Part shown: positions 26,517 through 34,645 of the stretch, in pieces
How positions within the stretch are numbered: the first letter of the stretch is position 1
How the letters are laid out: each line of letters starts with the position of its first letter
DNA from: Rhodococcoides fascians A25f
GTDB taxonomy: Bacteria > Actinomycetota > Actinomycetes > Mycobacteriales > Mycobacteriaceae
DNA: 64,000 bases
Direction: 5' to 3'
Assembly (NCBI RefSeq): GCF_000760935.2
Contig: NZ_CP049744.1
Location: forward strand, 4,495,501-4,559,500
Notes under the pieces: model-generated
The model's input: the letters and a program-made list of their open reading frames with translations, nothing else
Told to the model about the DNA's origin: nothing
Databases searched by the model: none
Translations under genes and position numbers: made by a program

Positions 26517-27244
26517 TTGCCCACGAATTTCGGCTTGCGCTTCTCGGCACGTGCCCGTCGCGCTTCCTTCATGTCCTCACTGCTCCACGCGGCCTCGAAC
26601 GCCGCGTGCTGCTCCGGCGTCGGATCATCGTGAATCCCATCGTCGTTGAACACGAGCTTGAGATGACGCAGAGCCAGCGGAGCGAGCTCGGTGATGGACT
26701 CGGCCCACTGCGTTGCAACCGCGAGATCGCCGAGTTTGTTTGCCAAGCCGCAGGTGAAGGCCTGCTCGGCATACACCCGCTCCCCGCCGAGCAGAATCGT
26801 GCGCGCAACTCCCCCACCGGCGAGCGCGGCCAGCCGCTTGATGGTCCAGTTGCTCACGGCAATACCGAGTCGCGTCGATGGAATCTCGAAGAAGCTTCCC
26901 GGCGCAACGACCCGAAGATCGCACGCAATGGCCAACTGTGTCCCTGCCCCTACAGCCGGTCCGTTGATCGCCGCGATCACCGGAATCGACACGGACTCGA
27001 CGGCGATCAACATCTCCTCGAGGATCTGCCCGAACGAGTCGGGAAACGCATCACCGGTCAGATCCGCACCTGCACAGAAGCTGGTGCCCTGCCCGGTGAT
27101 GACGAGAACCCGCGCCCCGTCACGCTCGGCCTGTTCCACACCGTGGCGCACCGCAAGACACAGCTCCGTGTTCAACGCATTGCGTCGATCCGGGCGCTGC
27201 AATTCGAGAGTGACGACATCGCCGTCACGAGAGAGTCCGATCAC
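26513..27244 (-). CDS. echA6: enoyl-CoA hydratase-family protein, EchA6-like
   Basis: A 243-aa crotonase-fold protein, the same length as M. tuberculosis EchA6 and similar in its opening (MIG..., ELQRPDRRNALN) and middle (TGQGTSFCAGADLTGDAF, INGPAVGAGTQLAIACDLRVVAP). EchA6 lacks normal hydratase activity and feeds fatty acyl chains to mycolic acid synthesis. The catalytic Glu pair of true hydratases is not seen at the usual sites (GISKLG and ETPS regions read differently here). Its position near accD3-, Rv0906- and ctpE-like genes agrees with the mycobacterial block. It is coupled to amt. Confidence 0.78.
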   Translation of the reverse strand: MIGLSRDGDVVTLELQRPDRRNALNTELCLAVRHGVEQAERDGARVLVITGQGTSFCAGADLTGDAFPDSFGQILEEMLIAVESVSIPVIAAINGPAVGAGTQLAIACDLRVVAPGSFFEIPSTRLGIAVSNWTIKRLAALAGGGVARTILLGGERVYAEQAFTCGLANKLGDLAVATQWAESITELAPLALRHLKLVFNDDGIHDDPTPEQHAAFEAAWSSEDMKEARRARAEKRKPKFVGK

Positions 27245-27306
27245 GAGAGCAGAGGTTACCGACCAGTACCGGTTTTACCTACTGGGTGGCTGATCTACTG
27301 GTAGAC

Positions 27307-28374
27307 GTGATCGACACTCGAGTTGCCGTCATCGGCGCGGGGCAGGCCGGACTCTCGGCCGGCTACCACCTCCACCGCGCCGGCCTGGACGCGGGCGCAG
27401 GCTTCGTGATGCTGGACGGTGCCCCCGGCCCCGGCGGCGCCTGGCAGTTCCGGTGGCCTTCGCTGACGCTGAGCACCGTCAACGGGGTTCACGACCTGCC
27501 CGGTATGACCTTCGCCGAAACGCTGGGCGACGAGCCGGCCGACACCATTCCGGCCGCCGAGGCCGTCCCCCGCTACTACCGCGAGTACGAGGACCGCTTC
27601 GAACTGCATGTTCGACGCCCCGTCACGGTGACAGTCGTGTGCGATCGCGAACCTCTCTTCCGGGTCGAGGCCGGGGAGACGGTCGTCATGGCCGAGGGAT
27701 TGATCAATGCGACAGGAACGTGGGAGAAGCCGTTCGTTCCGCATTACGACGGAGCCGAGACGTTCACCGGCAGGCAATTGCACACGAAGGATTACCGGAC
27801 GGCCGACGAGTTCGCCGGCAAGCATGTCGTGGTGGTGGGCGGCGGGATCTCGGCCGTCCAGCTGCTCGACGAGATTTCCCAGGTGACGACCACAACGTGG
27901 GTGACGCGCCGACCACCGGTGTTCCGGAACGGCGAGTTCGATCAGAATGCCGGACGGACGGCCGTGGCGATGGTCGAGGAGAGGGTGCGGGCGGGCCTGC
28001 CACCGGGCTCGGTCGTGTCGGTGACCGGGCTGTTGCTGACGCCGTCGTTGGCCGCCGCACGCGAGCGCGGCGCGCTCGAACGCAAGCCGATGTTCTCGGC
28101 GATCACCGCAGATTCGGTGGTGTGGAACGACGGATCGAGTCAACGCGCCGACGTGATTCTGTGGGCCACCGGTTTTCGCAGCGCACTCGACCACCTGGCC
28201 CCTCTGCGCTTGCGCGGGCACGGCGGAGGAATCGTCATGGACGGTCGACTAGCCACCCGAGTGGCAGCGAACCATCGCGTCCACTTGCTCGGCTACGGGC
28301 CGTCCGCGAGCACGATCGGAGCGAACCGCGCCGGACGAGCTGCGGTGACGGAGCTGCTCGAGACTCTGGGTTAA
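27307..28374 (+). CDS. FAD/NAD(P)-binding flavoprotein, FMO-like
   Basis: A 355-aa class B flavin monooxygenase-like oxidoreductase. The N-terminal FAD-binding Rossmann motif is VAVIGAGQAGLSAGYHL, and a second NAD(P) site is VVVGGGISAVQLLDE near residue 185. An ATG-type WATGFRSALDHL segment lies near the C-terminus. Homologues include ArsO-like and putative monooxygenase/thioredoxin-reductase-like proteins. The substrate is unknown. The start is uncertain: GTG at 27307 or GTG at 27286, neither with a clear ribosome site. Its stop overlaps the convergent HemD-like gene by 4 bp. Confidence 0.75.
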   Translation: MIDTRVAVIGAGQAGLSAGYHLHRAGLDAGAGFVMLDGAPGPGGAWQFRWPSLTLSTVNGVHDLPGMTFAETLGDEPADTIPAAEAVPRYYREYEDRFELHVRRPVTVTVVCDREPLFRVEAGETVVMAEGLINATGTWEKPFVPHYDGAETFTGRQLHTKDYRTADEFAGKHVVVVGGGISAVQLLDEISQVTTTTWVTRRPPVFRNGEFDQNAGRTAVAMVEERVRAGLPPGSVVSVTGLLLTPSLAAARERGALERKPMFSAITADSVVWNDGSSQRADVILWATGFRSALDHLAPLRLRGHGGGIVMDGRLATRVAANHRVHLLGYGPSASTIGANRAGRAAVTELLETLG

Positions 28375-29192
28375 CCGAGCTGCTCGGTCACGAACTTCGC
28401 CAGCGCACCCAATCGTGCCCGGCCCGGCATCGACGTCGGGACGTCCAACGCATCCAACGGGGCCGACGTCACCGGCCCCACGCAGATCGCGGCGACGGGG
28501 CCTCGAAGCGCGTCCAGGAAGGCGTCGAGCAGGCCGTTGTCCTTCGCGGTCGAGAGCAGCGACGCGACGGCGGGGGCACTGGTGAACGTCACCGCGTCCA
28601 CGCGGTGCTCGATGATCTGCTCCAACAGGTCGATGAGCGGGGCCTGATCCACGGGGCGAATCCAGCGGTACACCGGGATCGGTCGGACATGTGCACCGAG
28701 TTCGCTCAGTGCATCGCTCAGGTGGATCGTCGGTTCCCATTCGGTGATGACGCCGTGCAGCTGAACCGCGACGTCCACTCCGGAAACACCTTCGGCAGCA
28801 AGATGATCGGATACTTCCTGCGAGGCCTCGGTGGCCGGCGACCACTCTTCACGAAGCCCCGTGCCGCGAATTGCCCCGCGCGCCTTGGGACCTCGGGCAA
28901 TGATTCGCGTGCGCCCCAGTGCTGTCAGGAGGTCTTCGCGCATACCCCAGTCGGCGGCCGCGTCGAGCCAGCCCCGAAAACCGATGCCGGTACTGATCAC
29001 GACGATCTGCGGTGGGCGCTCGACGATGCCCTCTGTGGCCGACTTCAACTCGGAGTCGTCGATCAGGGGCAGAACGTGAATCGCCGCGGCGTGAACGATG
29101 TTCGCGCCGCGGCGTTCGAGCATGGTGGCCAATTCGTCCGCGCGCCGCTCGGCGGTGAGGGCAACGGTCTTGCCGTCGAGCGGTTCCGACAT
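28371..29192 (-). CDS. uroporphyrinogen-III synthase-fold (HemD) protein
   Basis: A 273-aa protein with the two-lobed HemD fold: opening GKTVALTAERRADELATMLERRG, a phosphate-loop-like ISTGIGFRGW near 67, and VDAVTFTSAPAVASLL near 196. In M. tuberculosis, Rv0260c joins a similar domain to a C-terminal winged-helix regulator. This copy ends soon after the HemD fold, so the DNA-binding part is absent. It may be a true heme-pathway enzyme or a sensory HemD-like protein; no other heme genes are near. Confidence 0.7.
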   Translation of the reverse strand: MSEPLDGKTVALTAERRADELATMLERRGANIVHAAAIHVLPLIDDSELKSATEGIVERPPQIVVISTGIGFRGWLDAAADWGMREDLLTALGRTRIIARGPKARGAIRGTGLREEWSPATEASQEVSDHLAAEGVSGVDVAVQLHGVITEWEPTIHLSDALSELGAHVRPIPVYRWIRPVDQAPLIDLLEQIIEHRVDAVTFTSAPAVASLLSTAKDNGLLDAFLDALRGPVAAICVGPVTSAPLDALDVPTSMPGRARLGALAKFVTEQLG

Positions 29193-29232
29193 GGGTACAG
29201 ACTAGGCCCCCGACGTACTTGGAACTGACAGG

Positions 29233-30081
29233 TCAGCTGCTGAACTTGTCCGGGTCCGGGCCGGTGCGGCCATCGGCGGAGTCCAGCGCATTGATCTGCT
29301 GAATTTCGTCGTTGCTCAGCTCGAAGCCGAACACGTCGAAGTTGCTGGCAATGCGCTCGGGGGTCACCGACTTGGGGATCACCACGTTGCCGAGCTGGAT
29401 GTGCCAGCGCAGGATCACCTGGGCCGGGGTGACTCCGTGCGCCTCGGCGATGGGCGCGAAGGCCGGATCGTCCAGGACGGTGCCGGAGCCGAGCGGGCTC
29501 CAGGCCTCGGTGGCGATGCCCTTCGAGGTGTGGAAAGCGCGCAGCTCTTCCTGGATCAGACGCGGATGCAGCTCGATCTGGTTGATCGACGGCGTCTCAC
29601 CGACCGCGTCGATCAGCTTCTCGAGGGTGGGAATGGTGAAATTGGAGACGCCGATCGAGCCGATCCGGCCGTCGGCCTTGAGCTTCTGGAAAGCCTTGAA
29701 GGTGTCGATGTACTTGTCGCGATCGAGCTGCTGCCAGTGAATGAGGTACAGGTCGAGGTACTCGAGTCCGAGGCGATCCATGCTCGCGTCGAACGCCTTC
29801 AAGGTGGAGTCGTAACCCTGATCGTCGTTCCACAACTTGGTGGTGATGAACAACTCGTCGCGGGCGATGCCGGACTCTGCGATCGCCTTGCCGGTGCCGG
29901 CCTCGTTCTCGTACACCTTGGCGGTGTCGATGCTGCGGTACCCGACCTTCAGCGCCTCGGCCACTGCGGCCTGGGCACCGTCGTCGGGAACCTGCCATAC
30001 ACCGAACCCGAGCTGGGGAATGGACGTGCCGTCGTTGAGCACGATGGTCGGGACAGTACTGGTCTCGGCTGAATACGTCAT
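29233..30081 (-). CDS. aldo/keto reductase
   Basis: A 282-aa NADPH-dependent carbonyl reductase of the AKR5-like class. It begins VPTIVLNDGTSIPQLGFGVW. The catalytic tetrad is visible: Asp and Tyr in RSIDTAKVYENE, Lys in FITTKLWN, His in YLIHWQ. The NADPH-binding IPKSVTPERIASNFDVF follows. Such enzymes reduce 2,5-diketo-gluconate-like or other small carbonyls. The open frame continues upstream to 30894 across the opposite ABC-F gene, but that extension has no homology and the ATG at 30081 gives the family length. It is divergent from the ABC-F gene with 54 bp between. Confidence 0.9.
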   Translation of the reverse strand: MTYSAETSTVPTIVLNDGTSIPQLGFGVWQVPDDGAQAAVAEALKVGYRSIDTAKVYENEAGTGKAIAESGIARDELFITTKLWNDDQGYDSTLKAFDASMDRLGLEYLDLYLIHWQQLDRDKYIDTFKAFQKLKADGRIGSIGVSNFTIPTLEKLIDAVGETPSINQIELHPRLIQEELRAFHTSKGIATEAWSPLGSGTVLDDPAFAPIAEAHGVTPAQVILRWHIQLGNVVIPKSVTPERIASNFDVFGFELSNDEIQQINALDSADGRTGPDPDKFSS

Positions 30082-30135
30082 ACGAATGGCAACGGTGGGT
30101 GGGGTGGTGTTGTTCCCGGGCCATAGAGTTTCGGT

Positions 30136-31767
30136 GTGACCGCAACGCTTCGTATCGATGATCTCGCCGCTTTTCACGGCGATCGGACCCTGTTCTCCGG
30201 CCTGGATCTGACGGTGACCGAGGGTGATGTCATCGGGCTCGTCGGGGCGAACGGTGCAGGGAAATCGACTCTGTTGACGCTGCTCGCGGGTGTGGGGACG
30301 GCCGATCACGAGGGTGAGATCTACACCAGCCCACCCGACGCGACCGTCGGCTATCTGGCGCAGGAACCCGAGCGGATAGCCGGGGAAACGGTGCAGGACT
30401 TTCTCGGTCGACGGACCGGGGTGACCGAGGCCGAATCGTCGATGAACGCGGCCGCCGAGGCTCTCGGTTCGAGTGACGAGGACCTCTACACCCCAGCACT
30501 GGAGAAGTGGCTGGCTCTCGGTGGCGCTGATCTGACAGAACGCACCGCGAAGGTACTCGCGGACCTGGGCCTGGAGGTCGACGGATCTGCACTGATGACG
30601 GATCTGTCGGGTGGGCAGGCTGCCCGCGCCGGTCTGGCCGCGATTCTGCTCGCGCGGTACGACATCCTTCTGCTCGACGAACCGACCAACGACCTCGATC
30701 TGGCGGGCCTCGAGCAACTCGAGCAATTCGTCGTCGCGACGCGAGCGGCGATCGTCGTCGTCAGCCACGATCGTGAATTCTTGGCGCGGACGGTCACGGG
30801 TGTCGTCGAGCTGGATCGGGCGCAGCGGCGCATCGATGTGTACGACGGCAGCTACCAGTCCTATCTGGCGGAGCGTGAGATTGCCCGCCAGCATGCCCGG
30901 GAGAAGTACGACGAGTTCGCGGACACCAAGTCCGCGTTGGAATCTCGCGCGCAGATGCAGCGGAACTGGATGGAGTCGGGGGTACGCAATGCGCGCCGGA
31001 AGGCCACCGACAACGACAAGATAGCGCGCAAGACGCGCGCCGAGTCGACAGAGAAGCAGGCCGCGAAAGCTCGTCAGACGCAGCGCCGCATCGAGCGACT
31101 CGAGGTGGTCGAGGAACCCCGCAAGGAATGGGAGCTGCGAATGGAGATTGCGGCGGCTCCCCGCAGCGGCACCGTTGTCTCGGTGTTGGGCGGTGCTGTC
31201 GTCCGGCGATCAGGGTTCACGTTCGGACCGGCGACGACGCAGATCGAGTGGGGCGATCGAATCCTGATCACCGGGCCCAACGGCTCCGGCAAGACGACTT
31301 TGCTGTCGGTTCTGCTGGGCAGGCTCAGCCCGGACGAGGGCACGGCCTCACTGGGATCCGGGGTCGCCGTCGGTGAAATCGACCAGGCACGAGCATATTT
31401 CGTCGGAGAGGGCACCGTATCCGATGCCTTGAGCGCAGCGGTTCCCGAGTGGCCCGATGCCGAAGTCCGCACGCTGCTGGCCAAGTTCGGCCTACGCGGC
31501 GACGATGCGCTGCGGCCGGCGTCGTCGCTCTCGCCCGGTGAGCGAACCCGTGCGGCACTGGCCTTGCTGCAGGCGCGTAGTGTGAATCTGTTGGTCTTGG
31601 ACGAGCCGACCAACCACCTCGACCTGCCCGCCATCGAACAACTCGAACGTGCGATGGAGAACTTCGAGGGCACGCTGTTGCTGGTGACTCACGACCGCAG
31701 AATGCTCGACACGGTCCGCAGCACTCGTCACTGGACGATGGCCGACGGACAGTTGAGCGAGAAGTAA
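30136..31767 (+). CDS. ABC-F family ATPase
   Basis: A 543-aa soluble protein with two ABC ATPase domains and no membrane part. Domain 1 has GANGAGKST, LSGGQAARAGL and LLLDEPTNDLD; domain 2 has GPNGSGKTT, LSPGERTRAAL and LVLDEPTNHLD. The two are joined by a long charged linker (about 240-320, coiled-coil, rich in Arg/Lys/Ala). ABC-F proteins act on the ribosome, as antibiotic-resistance or translation factors. The linker is of moderate length and the subfamily cannot be fixed by eye. GTG start (VTATLRIDDLAAF). Confidence 0.88.
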   Translation: MTATLRIDDLAAFHGDRTLFSGLDLTVTEGDVIGLVGANGAGKSTLLTLLAGVGTADHEGEIYTSPPDATVGYLAQEPERIAGETVQDFLGRRTGVTEAESSMNAAAEALGSSDEDLYTPALEKWLALGGADLTERTAKVLADLGLEVDGSALMTDLSGGQAARAGLAAILLARYDILLLDEPTNDLDLAGLEQLEQFVVATRAAIVVVSHDREFLARTVTGVVELDRAQRRIDVYDGSYQSYLAEREIARQHAREKYDEFADTKSALESRAQMQRNWMESGVRNARRKATDNDKIARKTRAESTEKQAAKARQTQRRIERLEVVEEPRKEWELRMEIAAAPRSGTVVSVLGGAVVRRSGFTFGPATTQIEWGDRILITGPNGSGKTTLLSVLLGRLSPDEGTASLGSGVAVGEIDQARAYFVGEGTVSDALSAAVPEWPDAEVRTLLAKFGLRGDDALRPASSLSPGERTRAALALLQARSVNLLVLDEPTNHLDLPAIEQLERAMENFEGTLLLVTHDRRMLDTVRSTRHWTMADGQLSEK

Positions 31768-31841
31768 GGAATGTGCCCACGGGTTGTTCAGATGCCTACC
31801 TGTACAGGTGAGCAAATGAATAATCTGTGGTCAAATAAGGG

Positions 31842-32672
31842 TCAGCTCAGCAGAATCTCGTTCACCTCGGCTGCGGGAAGCATCGGCAACGTGTGATGCG
31901 TTGCGTTGTCGAGGATTACCGTCCTCGCTGTGGGCAGAACCGCTCGTACCGCGGATTCGATGCGAGCCGCGTTGTGCACCTTCCCTTTCCCTGCGAGGAC
32001 CACTGTGGTGCGCACACCGAAGTTGTCGAACGCAGCAGGCTTCGGCCGTTTCGGAACGATGGTTTTTGTGGTCGGGGCATGCGCGGCTCCCAGAGCAAGT
32101 ACGTCGAGCCAATCCGAATCCAGCCGCGCGCCGTCGGTTTCCCATCGGACGAAATTAAGCTGCCGTTTCTCGTTGGGAGACAGCAGAATCGGCAGGGCGT
32201 GAAGCAGGTACCGCGGACTCATGGAGCCGAAGCAGGAATTGGGATCGAGCAGCGTCAGTGCGTCGACGCGGTTGTCGTGATGGAGCGCGTATGCCAGAGT
32301 GATCATCGCGCAGTACGAATGGCCGCAGAGCGCGACAGAGTGCAGGCCGAGTTCGTCCAGGACAGCCGTCAACCAACCCATCAACTCCTCGACCGAGCCG
32401 ATGGACTGTTTGCCTGGGACGCTGCGCCCCACGTCGCCCATCAGGTCCACCGCATACACCCGATAGTGCCGCGCGAGCGCGTCGACGTTGGCGAACCAGA
32501 CGGTCGACGTCGCGCCCGCGCCCGGTAGTAACACCAGCGCCGGTCCGTCGAGGGGTCCGCAGGCGTTCACTCGGGTAGTTCCGTGCGGTGTGTTCACGTT
32601 CATCACCTCGACCTCGACCGGCCATTTCTTCAGCACACGGTCGTAGGCGGCATAAAAATTGTCCACTGTCAC
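31842..32672 (-). CDS. alpha/beta hydrolase with unusual nucleophile motif
   Basis: A 276-aa alpha/beta-fold protein. The oxyanion region is LVLLPGAGATSTVW. The nucleophile elbow reads LCGHSYCAM, so the usual second glycine (G-x-S-x-G) is replaced by Cys. The acid region is LTLLDPNSCF and the late histidine is DNATHHTLPM. The GTG start at 32672 has GTGAGGG about 5 nt upstream; the longer frame to 32780 would overlap the divergent MarR gene. The shared regulatory region with the MarR gene carries a palindrome, suggesting MarR control. Confidence 0.7.
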   Translation of the reverse strand: MTVDNFYAAYDRVLKKWPVEVEVMNVNTPHGTTRVNACGPLDGPALVLLPGAGATSTVWFANVDALARHYRVYAVDLMGDVGRSVPGKQSIGSVEELMGWLTAVLDELGLHSVALCGHSYCAMITLAYALHHDNRVDALTLLDPNSCFGSMSPRYLLHALPILLSPNEKRQLNFVRWETDGARLDSDWLDVLALGAAHAPTTKTIVPKRPKPAAFDNFGVRTTVVLAGKGKVHNAARIESAVRAVLPTARTVILDNATHHTLPMLPAAEVNEILLS

Positions 32673-32687
32673 GGCAACCCTCACTTC

Positions 32688-32702
32688 TCTCGATGATCGA
32701 GA
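32688..32702. promoter_or_regulatory. palindrome in the hydrolase-MarR divergent region
   Basis: TCTCGA-TGA-TCGAGA, perfect 6-bp arms, at 32688-32702, with a second imperfect element TGAAG-AGA-CTTCA at 32713-32725. It lies 16 bp before the hydrolase start and about 52 bp before the MarR start, the usual place for MarR autoregulation. Confidence 0.5.
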
Positions 32703-32753
32703 TAGTAGACAATGAAGAGACTTCACGTCCAGCATCTCCCGAGGGATCAGCAC

Positions 32754-33209
32754 ATGACCGAGCCTGCCTCCGCCGTCCATCAGCTACGTGCGCTGACCGT
32801 CGACCTCGATCTTCTGGGCGCGGAGTTCGCGCAGAGACATGCGCTCCACCCGACGGATATCCGGGCGCTGATCTGCCTCCTCGACGCGGACCGAGCCGGA
32901 ACGCGCGCCACGCCCGGCTGGCTAGGGACCCAGCTGGGCCTGGAATCCGCGTCGGTCACGGCCCTGGTCGATCGAATGAGCAAGCGCAACTTGGTATCAC
33001 GCGAAGCGGACCCATCCGATCGCCGGCGAGTACTGCTGCGCGTGACCGCTCATGCCTCGGAACTCGGCACCACGTTCTTCGGCCCCGTCATCGGCCGAGC
33101 AGTCGACGAGCTGGCGCGTTTCACACCCGATCAGCGGGCAACGATCGACGAGTTTCTGACGACGATGCGCGCCATCGTTGCTGACGCCCGGGAGCAACAG
33201 GAAACGTAG
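32754..33209 (+). CDS. MarR-family transcriptional regulator
   Basis: A 151-aa winged-helix dimer-forming regulator: ALHPTDIRALICLLDADRAG, recognition helix LGLESASVTALVDRM, wing READPSDRRRVLLRVT. The ATG at 32754 (MTEPASAVHQL) is preferred because GAGGG lies 8 nt upstream; an ATG at 32712 would add 14 residues. MarR proteins usually repress divergent neighbours until a small aromatic ligand binds. The alpha/beta hydrolase across the 81-bp gap is the likely target. Confidence 0.85.
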   Translation: MTEPASAVHQLRALTVDLDLLGAEFAQRHALHPTDIRALICLLDADRAGTRATPGWLGTQLGLESASVTALVDRMSKRNLVSREADPSDRRRVLLRVTAHASELGTTFFGPVIGRAVDELARFTPDQRATIDEFLTTMRAIVADAREQQET

Positions 33210-33273
33210 CCCACTGAGGCAATCTGTTATTAGTCGTTGACAGATCGTTGGGTTTATACAACACTTCATTGTC

Positions 33274-33546
33274 ATGAGCCCCGTCAAGCGCGGTACCGCG
33301 CTCCCGATCTACAACCGGGTGGGTGTTCTGCGGGCAGAACGAAAGATGAGCCGCGCACAACTGGCCGAACTCGTCGAGGTGAACCCGCAGACGGTGGGTG
33401 CCCTCGAACGAGGCGACCACTACCCGAGCTTGGACCTCGCGATGCGTATCTGCGACGTCTTCGATCTGCCGATCGAAGCAGTGTTCTCGCGCACCGAACT
33501 CGGACCACTGTCGGCCGAACTCTTCCGAAGGGAAAAGGATCGATGA
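33274..33546 (+). CDS. XRE-family HTH regulator
   Basis: A 90-aa Cro/C1-type helix-turn-helix protein: NRVGVLRAERKMSRAQLAELVEVNPQTVGALERGDHYPSLDLAMRI. The C-terminal extension is short (FDLPIEAVFSRTELGPLSAEL). This compact type is often paired with a membrane protein gene. Its stop overlaps the start of the next gene (ATGA). No Shine-Dalgarno sequence precedes the ATG, so the mRNA may be leaderless or have a very short leader; TATACA lies at 33255-33260. Confidence 0.85.
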   Translation: MSPVKRGTALPIYNRVGVLRAERKMSRAQLAELVEVNPQTVGALERGDHYPSLDLAMRICDVFDLPIEAVFSRTELGPLSAELFRREKDR

Positions 33547-34073
33547 CTACGCCCGGTTCCAACATCTTCAGCCGCTATCAGGGAGCCCGCACGAAGGCGT
33601 TTCTAGAGAACGACGCCGATTTGGTGCACCGACTGCCGGCTTTGCGCCCTCGGAAACGGCGGCGGGCATTCGTCGTGACGATGCTGGTGCTGCTCGCAAT
33701 GGCTTCGGTCTTCGCCCTGCTGGACCCGGTGCTCGACTGGGCAATCGCACTCTGGGCGATCTTCTACATCGCCTTTTCGTTCGGCGCGATCGCGCTCGGC
33801 ATCGTCTCCGATCGGCGCGCCGAAGCACCGGACGGAGCATTGGACGAATTCGAGATCCAGCGCCGCAACGAAGTCCGGTCCACGGGCCTACGAGTTACTC
33901 AATGGCTGGGCACCGTAGCAGCGGGGTACTTGTTCATCGGATCGGTATTCGTCTCGACGAACCTCGGAATCTCTGGTGGCGCATTGATACTCATCGCTCT
34001 GCTGGCCGGTAACACAACTCCCGCAATGCTTCTCGCGTGGACCACCCCCGACCCCGACCCCGAGGACGGCTGA
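33543..34073 (+). CDS. membrane protein A of the XRE-ABC cassette
   Basis: A 176-aa protein with two pairs of hydrophobic spans (about 41-58 with 63-84, and 115-134 with 141-160). It is a paralogue of the next gene. Shared landmarks in order: RYQ.xRTKAFLENDA, GALDEFEIQRRNEVRSTGL, and TPAMLLAWTTPDPDPED at the end. Function is unknown. Translational coupling to the XRE regulator suggests that the membrane protein senses or controls the regulator, as in known XRE/DUF2178 pairs. Start at 33543 inside the XRE stop; the longer frame from 33237 merely overlaps the regulator. Confidence 0.7.
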   Translation: MTTPGSNIFSRYQGARTKAFLENDADLVHRLPALRPRKRRRAFVVTMLVLLAMASVFALLDPVLDWAIALWAIFYIAFSFGAIALGIVSDRRAEAPDGALDEFEIQRRNEVRSTGLRVTQWLGTVAAGYLFIGSVFVSTNLGISGGALILIALLAGNTTPAMLLAWTTPDPDPEDG

Positions 34074-34077
34074 GACC

Positions 34078-34629
34078 ATGACCCCGCAACCCGACATCCT
34101 CACCCGCTATCAGGCCTATCGGACACGCCGATTTCTCGAGAACGACGCCAAGACACGGCATTGGCTTCCTGCGTGGCGAACACAGCATCGACGCCGAATC
34201 CTCGTTGTTGCGGTGGCTGCACTCCTCTTCTCGTTCTTCGTCGTCAGCATCGGCAGCCTGTTCTCCAAGTGGTTCGCAATCGGATGGATACCGGCCGCAC
34301 TGCTGTTTCTTCCGATCTGGACAGCGCTGCAGACGGTCTCAGGCCGGCACGGCGATGCACCGGTCGGAGCACTCGACGAGTGGGAAGTGCAGCAGCGCAA
34401 CGAAGCTCGATCCATCGGCCTGACCATCACACAGACGCTGGTTCTGGCAGCAGCGTTCGCGTCGATATTCCTGTCGACGGCGAACGACGAGATGCCCCGC
34501 CTCGCCTACGCAGGCGGCGGATGGACTCTCGCGGCACTGATGACCGGCATCTGCTCCCCCGCAATGATTCTCGCCTGGATCACCCCCGACCCAGAACCAG
34601 AAGACACCGAAGATTTCGACCAGCAGTAA
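34078..34629 (+). CDS. membrane protein B of the XRE-ABC cassette
   Basis: A 183-aa paralogue of the preceding gene, 4 bp downstream. Shared segments: RYQAYRTRRFLENDA, GALDEWEVQQRNEARSIGL, SPAMILAWITPDPEPED. Four hydrophobic spans lie at about 41-60, 65-83, 117-136 and 141-160. An acidic tail (EDTEDFDQQ) extends beyond copy A. It is followed 16 bp later by an ABC ATPase gene, so the XRE, A, B and ABC genes form one operon. The function is unknown. Confidence 0.7.
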   Translation: MTPQPDILTRYQAYRTRRFLENDAKTRHWLPAWRTQHRRRILVVAVAALLFSFFVVSIGSLFSKWFAIGWIPAALLFLPIWTALQTVSGRHGDAPVGALDEWEVQQRNEARSIGLTITQTLVLAAAFASIFLSTANDEMPRLAYAGGGWTLAALMTGICSPAMILAWITPDPEPEDTEDFDQQ

Positions 34630-34645
34630 CGACCGAAAGGGCACC

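Noticed and set aside
24213..26633. 806-codon open frame on the plus strand opposite amt and the secreted-protein gene
   Set aside because: It is the antisense shadow of GC-rich codons: composition is Arg/Gly/His/Asp-rich, no domain is visible, and two well-supported genes occupy the other strand.
30082..30894. N-terminal extension of the aldo/keto reductase frame
   Set aside because: It runs antisense through the ABC-F gene and has no reductase similarity; the ATG at 30081 gives the normal family length.
33237..33260. TTGACA at 33237 and TATACA at 33255 as a promoter for the XRE gene
   Set aside because: The spacer is only 12 bp, too short for a standard sigma-70-type promoter, so it was not listed as one.
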